Assembly (NCBI GenBank): GCA_039707655.1
Contig: CM077664.1
Coordinates: 25,966,781 to 26,030,780 of the forward strand
DNA: 64,000 bases
Source of the DNA: Elymus sibiricus
Taxonomy: Eukaryota > Streptophyta > Magnoliopsida > Poales > Poaceae
Reading direction: 5' to 3'
The translations under genes were made by a program, and so were the position numbers. The notes beneath the pieces were generated by a model. That model ran no database searches. It saw nothing but the letters and a program-made list of their open reading frames with translations, and had not been told where the DNA came from. How positions within the stretch are numbered: position 1 is the stretch's first letter; each line of letters begins with the position of its first letter. Of this stretch, positions 32,168 through 43,971 are shown in pieces.

Positions 32168-32651
32168 AACCCCTCTTATTTTTCTTGCGTGCATTGTCCC
32201 CATCTAGCTTGATAGGTTCCAATCGAATGTCATTGTTTGGTCCAGGGCTGCAACAGATGACATCCATTCTTTTGAGAACCCAATCCCAGTGAGTAGCCTG
32301 GCTCGGTATCGGGGACGCTCCTTCCTTGATTGCCTAGTCAATGATCTGTCCAGGCCTCTTCAAGTCCATCTGAGAATATTCTTCCCTAGTTGCGTAAAAT
32401 GCGATTTGCCTTGATAGTTCGTGTCTACGATCTAGTTCAGTCCTCTGCAGCTCACTAAAATTATTTTCCTTTTCAGTGATGACATTTGGGGGGTAATCAC
32501 ATAAATAAACCGGCGCAAAGTTCCTCGCAGCTTCATTCAGCTCATCGCAACTCTTGACCCACATATCCATCTTTGCTTTGATGAATTGACGGTTACGTTC
32601 ATCCACCGGATCCATATATTTATCAATGAAGACCATGTTGGCGTTGTCCAT
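32168..32651 (-). pseudogene. Unrecognised protein gene of the PMD-carrying element
   Basis: The minus frame starts MDNANMVFIDKYMDPVDERN and is open to a TAG at 32334-32336, then continues in the same frame with AIKEGASPIPSQATHWDWVL to a natural stop near 32168 (KKNKRG end). Full length would be about 160 aa. It is mostly charged helical sequence without a domain I know. It faces the PMD gene tail-to-tail and lies between the two clusters of ACGCCA palindromes. It is probably a transposon accessory protein; the single stop makes it a likely pseudogene. Confidence 0.45.
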
Positions 32652-33034
32652 TCCTACATGAGTGACCTAACGATATTAAGTGCAACATCATAAACAAATA
32701 CGTAACCCATTAGGATAAAGCTTACAACACCATATTCTACCTTCTTTTGCAAAGGATTTACCAAAAAAATGGAAACTAGGGTTTGCTAAAAACTGTAAAA
32801 ATGCATCAACTATGATGGATTGAACCAACCAAATCCTGGGGGTGGAATGGATTACCTCAATGGTTGGAAATGCCTCCGATTCAACGGTGAAATGGGACCG
32901 ATTTGTGAGAGATTTGAGGGGAGTATGGGTGGGGGAGAGAGAGTGAGGGGGGCAGCAGCTCGGGTGTGTGAGTGGAGAACAATGAGGTATGAGTGGGCTG
33001 GAGGTGGGCCCAATGCAACTTATCCACTGGAAGG

Positions 33035-33250
33035 TGACGAAACGCCAATGACCCTGGAGTTTGGGGTTCGACCAGAGGCAACAGAGACGTTTGCTCTCTG
33101 GATAGGACCGAAACGCCAGGGATGGTGGCGTTTGGGTCGGGGGCTGGAAACGCCAGGGTCCATGGCGTTTGGTACTTTGCCACGTCGGCCGGTCAACGGG
33201 CCAGCGGATTGTGCGGGCCAGGGGCCAGACGCCAGGGTCCATGGCGTCTC
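33035..33250. repeat. Palindrome cluster ACGCCAnGGTCCnTGGCGT, second group
   Basis: Units at about 33040-33062 (diverged), 33110-33131, 33150-33168 and 33229-33247 share the ACGCCAGGG and TGGCGT arms of the first group. They lie upstream of the minus-strand gene at 32651, as a promoter-proximal repeat block would. The overlapping frames on both strands (33020-33316 and others) are artefacts of the repeats. Confidence 0.6.
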
Positions 33251-33375
33251 CCGTGTAACCTGGACGTCAGGGATGTTGGCGTGACCAAAAAAAGTCAGAT
33301 TCGAAAAAAAATTCAAACGGGTTCAATTCGTGATTAAGTTTCAGCAGAAGGTCAAAACAGTAATTTTGTCCCCCC

Positions 33376-33450
33376 GTGGTAGGTGGTGTACGAGACGACA
33401 CCTTTCCGCTAGTGGCCGGCCGGCTGTTGGCGTGTAGGGCCCCGCTCGCA
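33376..33450. repeat. Upstream duplicated block, copy 1
   Basis: About 75 bases (GTGGTGTACGAGACGA, CCTTTCCGCTAGTG, GCCGGCCGGCTGTTGGCGTG, AGGGCCCCGC) recur 600 bases downstream at 33976-34036 plus 34231-34260, where the second copy is split by a SINE. The block ends in GCTAGTG, which could be a worn CACTA terminus; I could not find its partner. Confidence 0.7.
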
Positions 33451-33975
33451 TAATCAATTGCTAATCACAACCCACTGCTCATATAGAATAGCCTTTACTC
33501 GGTACAGGATTGAGTGGACGGCGCTGGACGTACGAATTAATTATGTCAAGTCAGGACGTGCCCTGCCCACAGTGGCTTGCCGCGCGAAGAGACAAGGCGG
33601 CAGCGCTAGACACGCATAATTTTTTACCTCGCATTGTGACTAAGCACGATTAAACATTAGCGGCATTCCTATGATTTGGCATTACATTTAGATTTGCGAC
33701 CCCAGAGACAAGTTCTTGTTAACCTCAAGGTCAACAACAAAACTTACACCTGTTTTATAGTCTAAATTTTGTAATGATCGAATCTGAATCTGGATCAATA
33801 TAATAACCACTAGCCTGTGCGCTTAACTGTTGTCATTAGGCACAGCCGTGCAAGTGCCTCTGGTGTACCTCCAGGGCCATACAATTGCTTGAGCAGCGCC
33901 AACCTATCAATCATTCACCGAGCACGCACCGAGTAAACTTCTCCTTCACGGACCGAATACAGACTGTGCCCCATG
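33451..33975. other. Intergenic sequence upstream of MED33
   Basis: Mixed sequence without ORFs or recognised repeats, between the two copies of the duplicated block. Nothing could be assigned. Confidence 0.4.
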
Positions 33976-34260
33976 GGGTGGGTGGTGTACGAGACGATGC
34001 CTTTCCACTAGTGAGTGGCCGGCCGGTTGTTGTTGTTTTTTTTTTTTTTTTTAACACAGTACAGACGCAAGCGTTCATATACACGTGCATACACTCATCC
34101 CTATGAACGCATGCACGCACACCCTACCCCTATGAGCACCTCCGAGAGACTGAGCCGGCATATCATCGTGAAATTTACGAAATCACCGTAGGCACCTCGT
34201 CGTCGACGGGAACGTCTCCTCCCACTGAACGGCCGGTTGTTGGCGTGCAGGGCCCCGCCC
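33976..34260. repeat. Upstream duplicated block, copy 2, split by SINE
   Basis: Copy 2 of the block at 33376-33450, with CTTTCCACTAGTG in place of CTTTCCGCTAGTG. The right part resumes after the SINE with GGCCGGTTGTTGGCGTGCAG. It lies about 270-560 bases upstream of the MED33 start codon, so it may be part of that gene's promoter region. Confidence 0.7.
34033..34230 (-). mobile_element. SINE, Au-like, in the MED33 upstream region
   Basis: On the minus strand a tRNA-derived head (GACGTTCCCGTCGACGACGA, then AGTCTCTCGGAGGTGCTCAT) runs into GTACTGTGTT and an A-tail (the T-run at 34038-34052). The wording matches the Au SINE family of grasses as I remember it. A 12-bp target duplication GGCCGGTTGTTG is perfect at 34021-34032 and 34231-34242. 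Confidence 0.88.
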
Positions 34261-34533
34261 GTTCAAACTTTTCCCACCTCGACCAGATCCACGCCCACCC
34301 ACCCACTTGGACAAGGCGGATTACGATCAAGATGATGACGGGCCAACTGACTGAAAACGGTGCGGTGGGCGAAGAAGTGGGCACACCAACAAACAAACAC
34401 CAGGACCAATACATATATCCCTTTTCTCTCATGCCCACGCCTACTACGTTGGCGACGGCGAGCGAAGCCACTACCCCGACTGGGCGAGCGTAAGCCGCTT
34501 CGCCGTCGGCGAGGGTGGGGCCCGCCGTTCAAC

Positions 34534-37500
34534 ATGGCATCGTTGTCCTCGGCGTTGGTCGAATGGGCCGAGGAGTACACCAAGGCGGCGCAAGCGGAGG
34601 CGCTCCCGCCGGATGAGTGGGCCGCGCGGGTGGCCACGGCGGCGGCGGCGGCGGCCGCGGGGGAAAGAGGGGACGTACAGTTCTCGGTTGGGCTGGCCGA
34701 AATTCTGGCGCGCGTGCTGCTCTCCGGGGGAAGCAGCGGCGCCGCCCCCGCCGCGGCGTGGAAGTACGCCGAGGCTGCCCTCGCCGCGCGCCTTGCGCCA
34801 CCGGCGCTCCTCCTCGCGCTCCTCTCCTCCAGGTACAGCTTCGATTCGGTGTCCAGTGTCCACGTCTACCTCCAGCCATTCGGATTTCCGAGAGAAATTC
34901 CTAGATCCGAACTAGCACTGGCCCAGTCGGGATTCGCCTCTCCTACCACTCTCCCAGGCCGCACGCACCAAAGGGACATCGAACAAAATTTGGTAGTTGC
35001 CGTACAGATTGTAGGCAGGTGATGTGGTCCTGTAACGACCTTGATCACTTGGGGAAGGATCGAGGTCGCGCAAGAGGGGATCCGATCAGGAATTTGGGGT
35101 GAGGAGGAGCAGGTGAAGGGGATGGGAGCAGGTAGAAGGAGATGGGAAAGCTTCAGGCATATCTCATTAGCTGTCGATCACATCTCAGTTGGGAACATAA
35201 ATAACACACACGCACTCACTCTGCTCGCTGGGCCACAACCGGCTCCAGGACGCACCCACGGCTCAACGCCCACACACCCAGGACCCATCTCCTTCCTCAT
35301 CAGTCCACTGCAACGTCGATGCTAGAGGTTGCAGGTGTGACAGGTCCCCCAAAAAAAATGTGAGAATCCTTTCTTTTCTTTTTTTTGCTGTGCGAGGAAA
35401 ATGCACAATGTACATCTGCGGATGCGTAGAAGCAGAAGTACTATGTTACCTCTCTAATCAATTGTTTACTGACCACTCAAGTTCATACTAGCTGGATTAC
35501 CCCAAAAATTAACATGTGTTTCAGAGTACTTACATAAAAGGAGCAAAATCAAACATGCAGTAATTACTCCAATTTGCCAGCGAATGTCGAATGACAGAAA
35601 TACATGACTGTTTGCAAATATTGTATTGATGGGTTTGCTGCGTTCCTCCTCCTTGCAGGGTCATTCCTCAACGGGTTGCAAGGCCAACAGCGTATCGACT
35701 TTATTTGGAGCTCTTGCGGAGACATGGATTCAAACTATGTTTTCAGATGAAAGCGGCGAATTTCGAAAAGTAAGCTTATCCACCATGACTGCATGCTATA
35801 GTTCGTTAATACATTTTTTGTATTAGCAAGTTTTGAAATTACATCAGAAGCATATGTACGTTTGGGTATGAAGTACTTATAATTTGAATGTATTCCAGTG
35901 CTCCACCTTTATGTATTTGTATTGTACACGTCTGGACATATCCTTCAGAATTCGCAAGAATGTGTTCTTCAAAATGCATATAATCTATTATGTTAAATTG
36001 GTTAAAGGTGTCATTTCCTTCAGAATTGGTGCTCCACAAATTTCTTTCATTCTTGTATTCTTCACTTATTCTTTGTGTTGTTTGTTCACTGTTGTATATA
36101 GTTCTTTCATCTTTCTTGTAAAAAAAGTTTGTCTGTTGTTATATGTGTAGTAGTTTGTTAGCGACTTAGCATCCTATGCTTATGCTTTGCATGTACCTAT
36201 ATTACTCAATTTACTCCTCTAGCCATATCATATATTTGTGGTAAATAAATCCCGTCTTTAAGGGAAAACAATTGCGGTAGCAATATAAGGAAAGTTTGCT
36301 AATGATTTCTCCGTATTTGTACAGGATCAGGCAGTTAATAGATGATAACCTTAACCTCTCCAAGATATTTGGCTTTTCAACATCTGAACCAGGGGTCTTT
36401 ATTGTTGAATTTGTCCTTTGCATTTTATGGCAGTTGGTTGATACTGCATTAGATGATGAGGGTTTGTTAGAGTTAACCCCAGAAAAGAAAGCTCAATGGC
36501 CAACTAGGCCTCAAGATATGAATGCATTTGAAGGATCTTTTTCTGAACAAAAGCCGGAGAAAATCGAGAAGTTACAGAGGATGAATAGTGTGATAACTGT
36601 AGAGCTTATTGGACATTTTCTTCACGATAAAGTAATTACTCGTATCCTCTCATTGGCACGCGAAAACATGTATGGCTTTTCAACTTCATGTGCTCTTTTA
36701 CTGAGTTATTTCAGCTATTTTTTCCTACCACTAAGAGACTGTAGACTTGTCCTTGTTTTGATTGATCATTTGAAAAGCATTTTAGTTCAAATGAATAAGC
36801 TGGCTATCTTGTATCTGCAATCCAAATAGTTAATTCTAATGGTCTGAAGCTCTCAAGTGAAGTATCTGTACGAAGCTCTAGGTATAAACATGTTTGTGTG
36901 GGTGTAGCTTCTGCATGATACTACAAGCTATTGCTGAAGGGTTTGGCACAACTTTTTTTTTAAAGAAAACGGTAAGGGAAGCCCCAACAGTATAAACAGG
37001 AACCTAAATACACATCTGTTAGAACTTGAACCCAGGTGGTGGATTTGTACATCCCCTATCCCAACCAAGTGGGCTAGACTCACTTTCTAAACCAGCACAA
37101 CCTTGAGCAATAGACTGCTACAATATATCAAGTATTCATGGAATGGTTGTACAATTTTTTTTCTCTCCAATGATTGTCATGCTAACATTGAGCTAATGCT
37201 CTAGAATCATTTAGGGTTCTATGCATCAGCTAACTTTGGCTGCACCTTCAGTAACCACGAAGAATTCTGGCGTAAACAGTAAGATGGGTGCATGCGAACA
37301 TTTTGTATTGCAGTTGGAGTTGATTTTTCAGAACTGCATTTAGTATTTCAGTTGGAGTAGATCAGATGTTTAGAATTAGACTGTAGAATAAGCTAAAGGT
37401 GAACCGTTATCCCTATGCAGGCTTGTATGGAAGCATTCATTGTTCATGTACATTGCTGAGGTGGGGAGCAGGCACATTCTTACTTAAGCCACCACAACCA

Positions 37501-40500
37501 ATCACACCTACTGTTTCTTGCAATAATCTAGCATGTTGTGTTACATATAAGCGTTAACAAAATTTAATGCTTCAGGCAAACTCAGTGGGGAGTATTCACT
37601 AGTCGGTTACAATTGCTTGTGGCAAACTCATCCACTTTACAAGCTTCGACGATGTCCTTGGAAGCATTTCAGCAGTTGATTCTGGATGATCACAGTGTCT
37701 ATGGAGAAAATAAACATAGTTTGCGCAAAAAATTCCACCCCGTGGTGGCTTCTAATCCTCTATCTTCTCCAAATGGATGCTGCCTTGGCGGTAGTTATTC
37801 TGCACTATGGATTCCTATTGATATGTATCTTGAGGATTGCCTTGATGGCTCAATTGCTGCCACAAATTCCATTGAGATTTTAAGTGGTAATTCCATTAAA
37901 ATATGAAATCCTTGGTTCTATTGAATCGTAACTTTCTGCTTTTCACTGCTACTTTTATAACTCAACAGAGGTTTGCAGGTTTGGTCAAGGCACTTCAAGC
38001 AGTCAATAGATCCACCTGGCATGATGCTTTCATGGCCCTTTGGATAGCATCAGTTCGCCTTGTACAAAGGGTGAGTCTTCACTCTTCATTTTGTTTAATC
38101 AAAACTGAAACAACTTTTCATATCCTAATATCGGATTCTATAAAACAATCAGGAACGAGAACCGATTGAAGGTCCTGTGCCTCATCTTGAAACACGGCTA
38201 TGCATGCTTTTGTCTATTGCGACACTTGCAGTTGCTGACATAATTGAGGAAGCAGATTCACGTCGCGGTGAAACAGACCTCAGCAGTCACTGGAAAGAAA
38301 AAGCAGCAAGTGATGATCTGCGTAAGGAATTGATGTTAAGCTTACAGGCTCTTGGCGATTACGAAAGTCTGCTTGTTCCTCCTCCATGTATCATCTCGGC
38401 AGCTAATCAGGCTGCTTCCAAAGCTGCAATGCTTGTTTCAGGAATTAACATTAGTAGCGGCTACATGGAAAGTGCCAATGACAGTACGCCAAATTATTGT
38501 ACGAGGTTGCTCTTGATATTTTTTTTTATTAAAATACATATATTTTAAGTAATTGACAAGCTTATTTAATTTTGATCAGCTGGAAACATGAGGCACTTGA
38601 TTGTGGAGTCATGTATCTCAAGAAACTTGTTGGATACGTCAGCTTACTATTGGCCTGGTTATATTAATGGTCATGTCAACTCCATGTCTCATACAATTCC
38701 TAGCCAACTTGCTGGGTGGGCGTCCTTCATGAAGGGTGCACCATTAACTCAGTCACTGATTAGTGTGTTGGTCTCAAGTCCTGCTTCAAGGTGTGCACTT
38801 CTTCTCTAAGCAAATAAAAAAAAAATGAACATAATGTTTCATGCATTTGGAATCGGCATCTCCCACAAGAGATGTCACCTAGTACATTAAAAGGAGAGTT
38901 ACATTTAACAACTCAAGATCATCATTTATGTGTTGTTCAATACAATTTAGGAAAAATAATTTGAAATAAGTAGTTAGCCAGTTATACAACCATAGTATAT
39001 GACAGACAGTTCCATTATTTGGATGTACCATGCTACTAGCTGCTCTTTATGTTGTCTGTGCGGCTGTTAGTTGTATTACTATGTATGATTGAATTATGTT
39101 ATTTAGTTGATACTCATAAACTGTTCCTGTTAATAATAAATCACTGAATGAGGCTCATAAACTTGATGGAAGCTTAGCAGAGCTCGAAAAGTTATTTGAA
39201 GTTGCAGTCAATGGATCAGATGAGGATAAGGTGTCTGCTGCTACTGTTCTCTGTGGAGCAACCTTGTTACGAGGTTGGAATTTTCAGGTTAGCGATTGTG
39301 CACTGAACCTATGGTTGTCTTGAACTTGTGAATTTTCTGACGTTGTGGTATCTTGTTGTAGGAGCATACAGTTTGCTTGGTCGTCAAACTGCTCTCACAT
39401 TCTGATCCTACTGATTATTCTGGCAGAGAGAGCCAGTTAATAAAGCATGGTCCAATGCTTAATGTTATTCTAACAGGAATATCACCTGTAGACTATGCTC
39501 CAATCTTCTCATTCCATGGCCTGGTATGATCAATAGGACAACTTACCATGACTTCCAGCTACCAGTTTATATTTACATTTTAATTATGAAATATGTTTAT
39601 GCTCCAAACAATCAACAGGTTCCAGAGCTGGCTACTGCGCTGATGGCGATATGTGAAGTTTTTGGGTGTCTTTCCCCAAGTGTTTCATGGATGCTGGGAA
39701 CAGGGGAGGAAATATCTGCTCACACGGTCTTCTCAAATGCATTCATTCTTCTGTTAAGACTATGGAAGTTTAACCATCCACCACTTGAATATTGTGTAAT
39801 GGGAGATGGTGCTCCAGTTGGCTCACAACTAACTCCTGAGTATCTTCTGTTATTAAGAAACTCCCAAGTTATTTCTGCCAGCAGTTCGTCCAAAAGTAGC
39901 AGCAGCCAGAAGCAATTACCTATTACATCAAGCCCATCATCTGAGAACCCTATTTTTATGGATTCTTTTCCAAAGTTGAAGTTGTGGTACCGGCAACACC
40001 AAGCTTGTCTGGCCTCAACTCTCTCTGGATTTGCTCATGGAACACCTGTACATAACATTGTAGACAACCTTCTCAACTTGATGTTCAGAAAGGCCAACAA
40101 AGGAAGTACATCTATTGGTTCTTTATCTTGGAGTAGCAGCATAAGTAACTCCTCTGGTCCTGGTGGTGACGATTCACATCTTTGGCCTCAGTTACCTGCT
40201 TGGGAAATACTAGAAGCTGTTCCATTTGTGGTTGGTGCTGCTCTAACTGCTTGCTCCCATGGAAGACTATTTCCGCGTGAACTGGCTACAGGTTTGTTGT
40301 TTTCAATTAAGGTCAACAACTTTGTCAATCATGGTTTGAGAAATGAGAGTGAGGGGCTGAGCTTCAGTATTTAACCATATTTATTATGGCCTATGGGATG
40401 ATCTCAGTTTTTGGATGCTACCTTTTTTATTTTCAGGCCTCAAAGATCTAGCTGATTTTTTGCCTGCATCTACTGCAACAATCGTAAGCTACTTTTCAGC

Positions 40501-41891
40501 TGAAGTGACACGTGGTGTTTGGAAACCTGCGTTCATGAATGGAACAGATTGGCCTAGCCCAGCTGCCAATCTATCCATGGTTGAAGAGCATATCAAGAAA
40601 ATTGTAGCTGCTACTGGCGTTGATGTTCCAAGACTTGCCACAGGTTATTATTTCTGACCGTTTAAGTGAATGCTTGTGCATTTATGCTGTGCTAGGAGTG
40701 TTCCTGCCATGCATCGTGCTACGTGCTACATGTAAGTTTGCACAGAGTATTAATCTGGTTTTGTATCACTTCACAGGTGGAGGTACTTTGGGTACACTTC
40801 CATTGCCACTGGCTGCTTTTGTGAGCTTCACCATCACATACAAGCTTGACAAGGCGTCCGAATGTTTCCTTAACCTAGCTGGCCCAGCTTTAGAGAACCT
40901 TGCTGCTAGCTGCTCTTGGCCAAGCATGGCAATTGTCGCAGCACTGTGGAGTCAAAAGGTCAAGCGATGGAGTGATTTTCTAGTCTTTTCAGCGTCACGC
41001 ACAGTCTTCCACCATAACAATGATGCAGTTGTCCAGCTCCTCCGAAGCTGTTTCACTTCTATCCTTGGCATGTCGTCAACATCATTATGCTGTTGCGGAG
41101 GTGTTGCCAGCCTTCTAGGTCATGGGTTTGGCTCTCATTGCTCCGGTGGTCTCTCACCAGTTGCACCAGGAATTCTCTACCTTCGGATATTCCGGTGCAT
41201 CAAGGACTGCTCTATACTTGCAGAAGATATACTTTCCCTGCTGATGCTTTCGGTGAAAGATATAGCTGAAACAACAGTGTCCAGGCATCGATCGGACAAG
41301 CTAAAGAGGACCAAGTATGCAATGAGACATGGACAGGTCTCTCTTGCTGCTGCAATGACACAAGTTAAGGTGGTGGCATCACTTGGAGCGACACTCGTGT
41401 GGTTATCGGGCGGTACCACCCTTGTCCAGTCTCTGTTCCAAGAGATGTTGCCCTCTTGGTTCCTATCTGTGCAGGATCTGGACCAAGGAGGAGCTAGTGG
41501 AGGAACAGTATACAAGTTGGGCGGCCATGCGCTTGCCTACTTTGCAGTGTACTCTGGGATGTTCGCGTGGGGCATCGACCCGACACCAGTATCCCGGCGT
41601 CGAGAGAGGGTAATGCGGTCGCACTTGGAGTTCCTGGCAAGCGCATTGGACGGAAAGATCTCGCTAGGCTGCGACATGTCCCTGTGGCGTGCCTACGTCT
41701 CGGGCTTCCTGGAGCTGGTGGTGGAGTGCGCCCCCTGCTGGTTGCATGATGTGGACCTCAAGGTGCTCAAGAAGCTGAGCATTGGGCTCCGGCGGTGGAA
41801 AGAGAACGAGCTTGCCGTGGCCGTCCTTCGCAGGGGCGGGCCGGAGGCAATGGGTGTCGCCACAGAGTTGATCTTGGGTAGCGAGTGGTGA
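34534..41891 (+). CDS. MED33: Mediator of RNA polymerase II transcription subunit 33 (REF4/RFR1 family)
   Basis: Twelve exons with GT-AG borders and matching phases: 34534-34832, 35659-35769, 36325-36669, 37576-37886, 37979-38070, 38153-38498, 38580-38790, 39173-39287, 39362-39523, 39619-40291, 40437-40643, 40777-41891. They give 3987 nt, 1328 aa, with no internal stop, in the family range (about 1275-1330 aa). Family phrases include SSRVIPQRVARPTAYRLYLE, LTPEKKAQWPTRPQDM, AFMALWIASVRLVQR, WPGYINGHVNSMSHTIPSQL, HPPLEYCVMGDG and LPLPLAAFVSFTITYKLDKA. The protein is a long helical repeat-like scaffold in the Mediator tail. In Arabidopsis, MED33A/B (RFR1/REF4) restrain phenylpropanoid and lignin genes. 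The start lies in a GC-rich first exon (EEYTKAAQAE, Ala-rich), typical of grass genes. Paralogue A versus B cannot be told here. It is the only intact host gene of the window. Confidence 0.95.
35031..35342. mobile_element. Short solo LTR (312 bp) in MED33 intron 1
   Basis: It starts TGTAACGACCTTGATCACTT and ends GGTTGCAGGTGTGACA, a TG...CA unit, with the 5-bp duplication GGTCC on both sides (35026-35030, 35343-35347). A Pol II-like leader with no ORF domain fits a small solo LTR or TRIM remnant. It makes up over a third of intron 1 (34833-35658). Confidence 0.8.
36953..37094 (-). mobile_element. tRNA-derived SINE in MED33 intron 3
   Basis: On the minus strand it shows TAGCCCACTTGG (A-box side), GGGTTCAAGTTCTAAC (B-box type) and a 3' A-tail (T-run at 36953-36961). 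A 7-bp target duplication GCACAAC lies at 36946-36952 and 37095-37101. The left TSD adjoins the tail, as expected for this orientation. Confidence 0.75.
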
Positions 41892-42300
41892 CACCGACTG
41901 TGGCGTTGCTGGTATTCTTCATCATCGATATTGTTGACTGTATATAACCAGACATCGTGCGTGTGTATGCTTGGTTTGTGAGGAAAGCTGTTAGGCCCTG
42001 TACAACGCAGGTGCTTCCACCGGGTGCTTCAGGGGAAAAACCCGAGTTTTTGGTCTGAGATTGGTTTGCACGGGTGCTTACAAAGGGAGGCAGAAACAAA
42101 GTTTGGCTTCCGGTGCCAGCCGATGCTTGTGAGAAATAACTGTCCCCATCGATTCACGGGTGCTTCAACCCGGTGCCTCCATCGGCTAAAAAATAAGGGT
42201 CCATCGCCTAGCACCTAACTACTTCCTTTAAAAATAAGGGTCAAAACATCTTCTATATCTAGTTTCAAAAAAAAAAAAAAGTTCGTAGATGTGCCTTGCC
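41892..42300. other. MED33 3' flank and a worn terminal-repeat element
   Basis: The 3' UTR of MED33 presumably ends within the first 100-150 bases; no clear AATAAA was seen. From 41992 (GGCCCTGTACAACGCAGGTG) to about 42215 the repeated words AGGTGCTTC / GGGTGCTTC suggest a decayed DNA-transposon end, but the opposite terminus is too diverged to pair. An A-run at 42267-42280 may mark another retroposed end. Confidence 0.4.
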
Positions 42301-42599
42301 AGCTCCTCATCTCGACTAGATCTCCTGTACGTGGCTTTCTATTGTGGATATAGAAGTGGCCCCTTTTTTCCTCTCACAATCATCAAGGTTAAAGAGATGT
42401 ATCTTGTTGCTTGTTTTTGCCCTTGAATCTATGACCACAAGTCCACGATCATCTCTATCTTCCTCCAGCAACCCAATCCCCTCGACCGGCAAGGGTAGCA
42501 AACAGGATGGAATAAAAATCGATGATTTAGGCAGATGCACAAATCGACCGGCAAGGGTAGCTGAAAACGCAACACCAAATCGACCTCAAGCCCGAACCG

Positions 42600-43100
42600 A
42601 AACACACTAGTACTTACTTGCTGCTGTCAGGGCTCCGGCTCCGGCAGCGACCTCGCCCGCCACGCCCTTCTCGTCTTCCCTCCCACACCCGGCAGCAGGC
42701 AGCAGCCACATCCCTGCCGGGCGGAACGGTCGAGCGAGTCAACGAACCACACTTGCTCACCTCCGGTCGATGAGCACATTCCCCTTTGCACGCGCCTCCT
42801 CAAGAACCACCGGGAACAGATCCTTTTCCCCTACGCCGCGTGCATCCTCAAGCACCGCCTGGGCCCCCGCCCGACAAGGACTCCCGCGACTGCGCTGCCG
42901 GCGATGCCGCGCCGAGCAGCTCGAGGAAGAAGCCGCGACGTGGGAGCAGCGGGGCAAGGGGACGCCGATGTGCTTGGGACAGCACGCTGTTGTGGAGCCG
43001 CCGCCGGCGGGTCGTCTTGGCCCGCGATTTGGGGATATTTTGTGGACGGTGGCACGGAGACGAGGGGATAGCTACCGGAATAGCAGAAGAGGCGAGCTGA
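42600..43100 (+). other. GC-rich gene-fragment-like stretch, unidentified
   Basis: A CpG-rich segment. One plus frame reads CTRLLKNHREQILFPYAACI and LKHRLGP before becoming low-complexity; a competing frame (42770-43345) is Ser/Arg/Pro-rich. The first frame has ordinary amino-acid use for about 30 codons and may be a captured or decayed exon. I do not recognise it. From 43110 the sequence turns to repeat-like DNA. Confidence 0.3.
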
Positions 43101-43720
43101 GTGTGAGCATTTTTTTTTGGAGAAAGTATGCTTGTATTCAAACTTTCAGATCCAGTGCAAAGCTCCAACTTGTACAAGCGCACCGTACACATACAGCACT
43201 CCGTACAGTACCACTGATCTTTTCAAAGAGACCGTGGAAAACTGAAAAGTACAACAAAGTCCAGCCAGGGCGCCATCTTCAACCTCCGTTTCTCCTTCGC
43301 CTCGCAGTTTCTCCTCTTCTTCTCATCAGCGACAGGAGTAAATGAAACGCACATCAGCGTCCAACAATCCTACAAGAGCCTTCGCCAGCGGTGGCTTTGA
43401 ATACCGCGAAAAGTGCCCTGTTTAGAAGAACAGGAACTGAAGTCCGGTTCCGGCGCCACGGCCGGGGGAAATCCTGGGCATAGCAAGCCATCCGCCCATC
43501 ACCTTCTCGAAGAACAGAGGAAGACGACCAATGCGGACGGACAGGAAAGCGAAGGAGAAGAAACTGCCTCTCCCAAGACCAGCAAACCCAAAACATCATC
43601 CCCATGTACCTGCAACCACAGATCCGGGGAAAAGCTCCCTGGGGCCGCAACCGGTGAGAACCGGACGACCTCCAGCACACCAAGCCCGCGATCTCGCAGA
43701 GATCCGGGGAAACTCCTTTA

Positions 43721-43971
43721 GCTTTTTTTTTTGAGAGTGCGCCAGAAGCGTACCATATTTTTATAGAAGGTAGCAAAATAATTTACAAGATACTCCGAAT
43801 CGTGCGAACAAAATTAAGAGCAAACACACCCACCGAACACACCTAAACTAACTCCTCACAAAAGCCTCCAAATTCACCGCTCCTGCGTGCTTCCACAGCT
43901 TCAGCTCTTCCTAGATGAGGTCCACTAGCAGGGGAACAAAACAAATTTGGTCAAAGTTACCGAAGACCCTT
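43721..43971 (-). mobile_element. LINE 3'-end fragment (antisense)
   Basis: A T-run at 43720-43732 followed by GAGAGTGCGCCAGAAGCGTA reads, on the minus strand, as a LINE 3' UTR ending in a poly-A tail. It is cut at 43971 by the copia element. Region 43105-43720 shows a similar antisense start (TTTTTTTTTGGAGAAAGTAT, 43111-43130) and may be a second such fragment. Confidence 0.45.

Noticed and set aside
32820..33316. Overlapping ORFs of up to 184 aa on both strands
   Set aside because: Low-complexity frames through the palindrome cluster; no domain, and competing frames on both strands.
34471..34879. Minus-strand ORFs of 116-130 aa over MED33 exon 1
   Set aside because: Antisense shadows of the GC-rich first exon; the plus frame is a clear family match with correct splice phase.
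42770..43345. 191-aa plus ORF as a gene
   Set aside because: Frame runs from CpG-rich DNA into repeat DNA, competes with another frame, and has no recognisable domain; kept only as an unidentified stretch.
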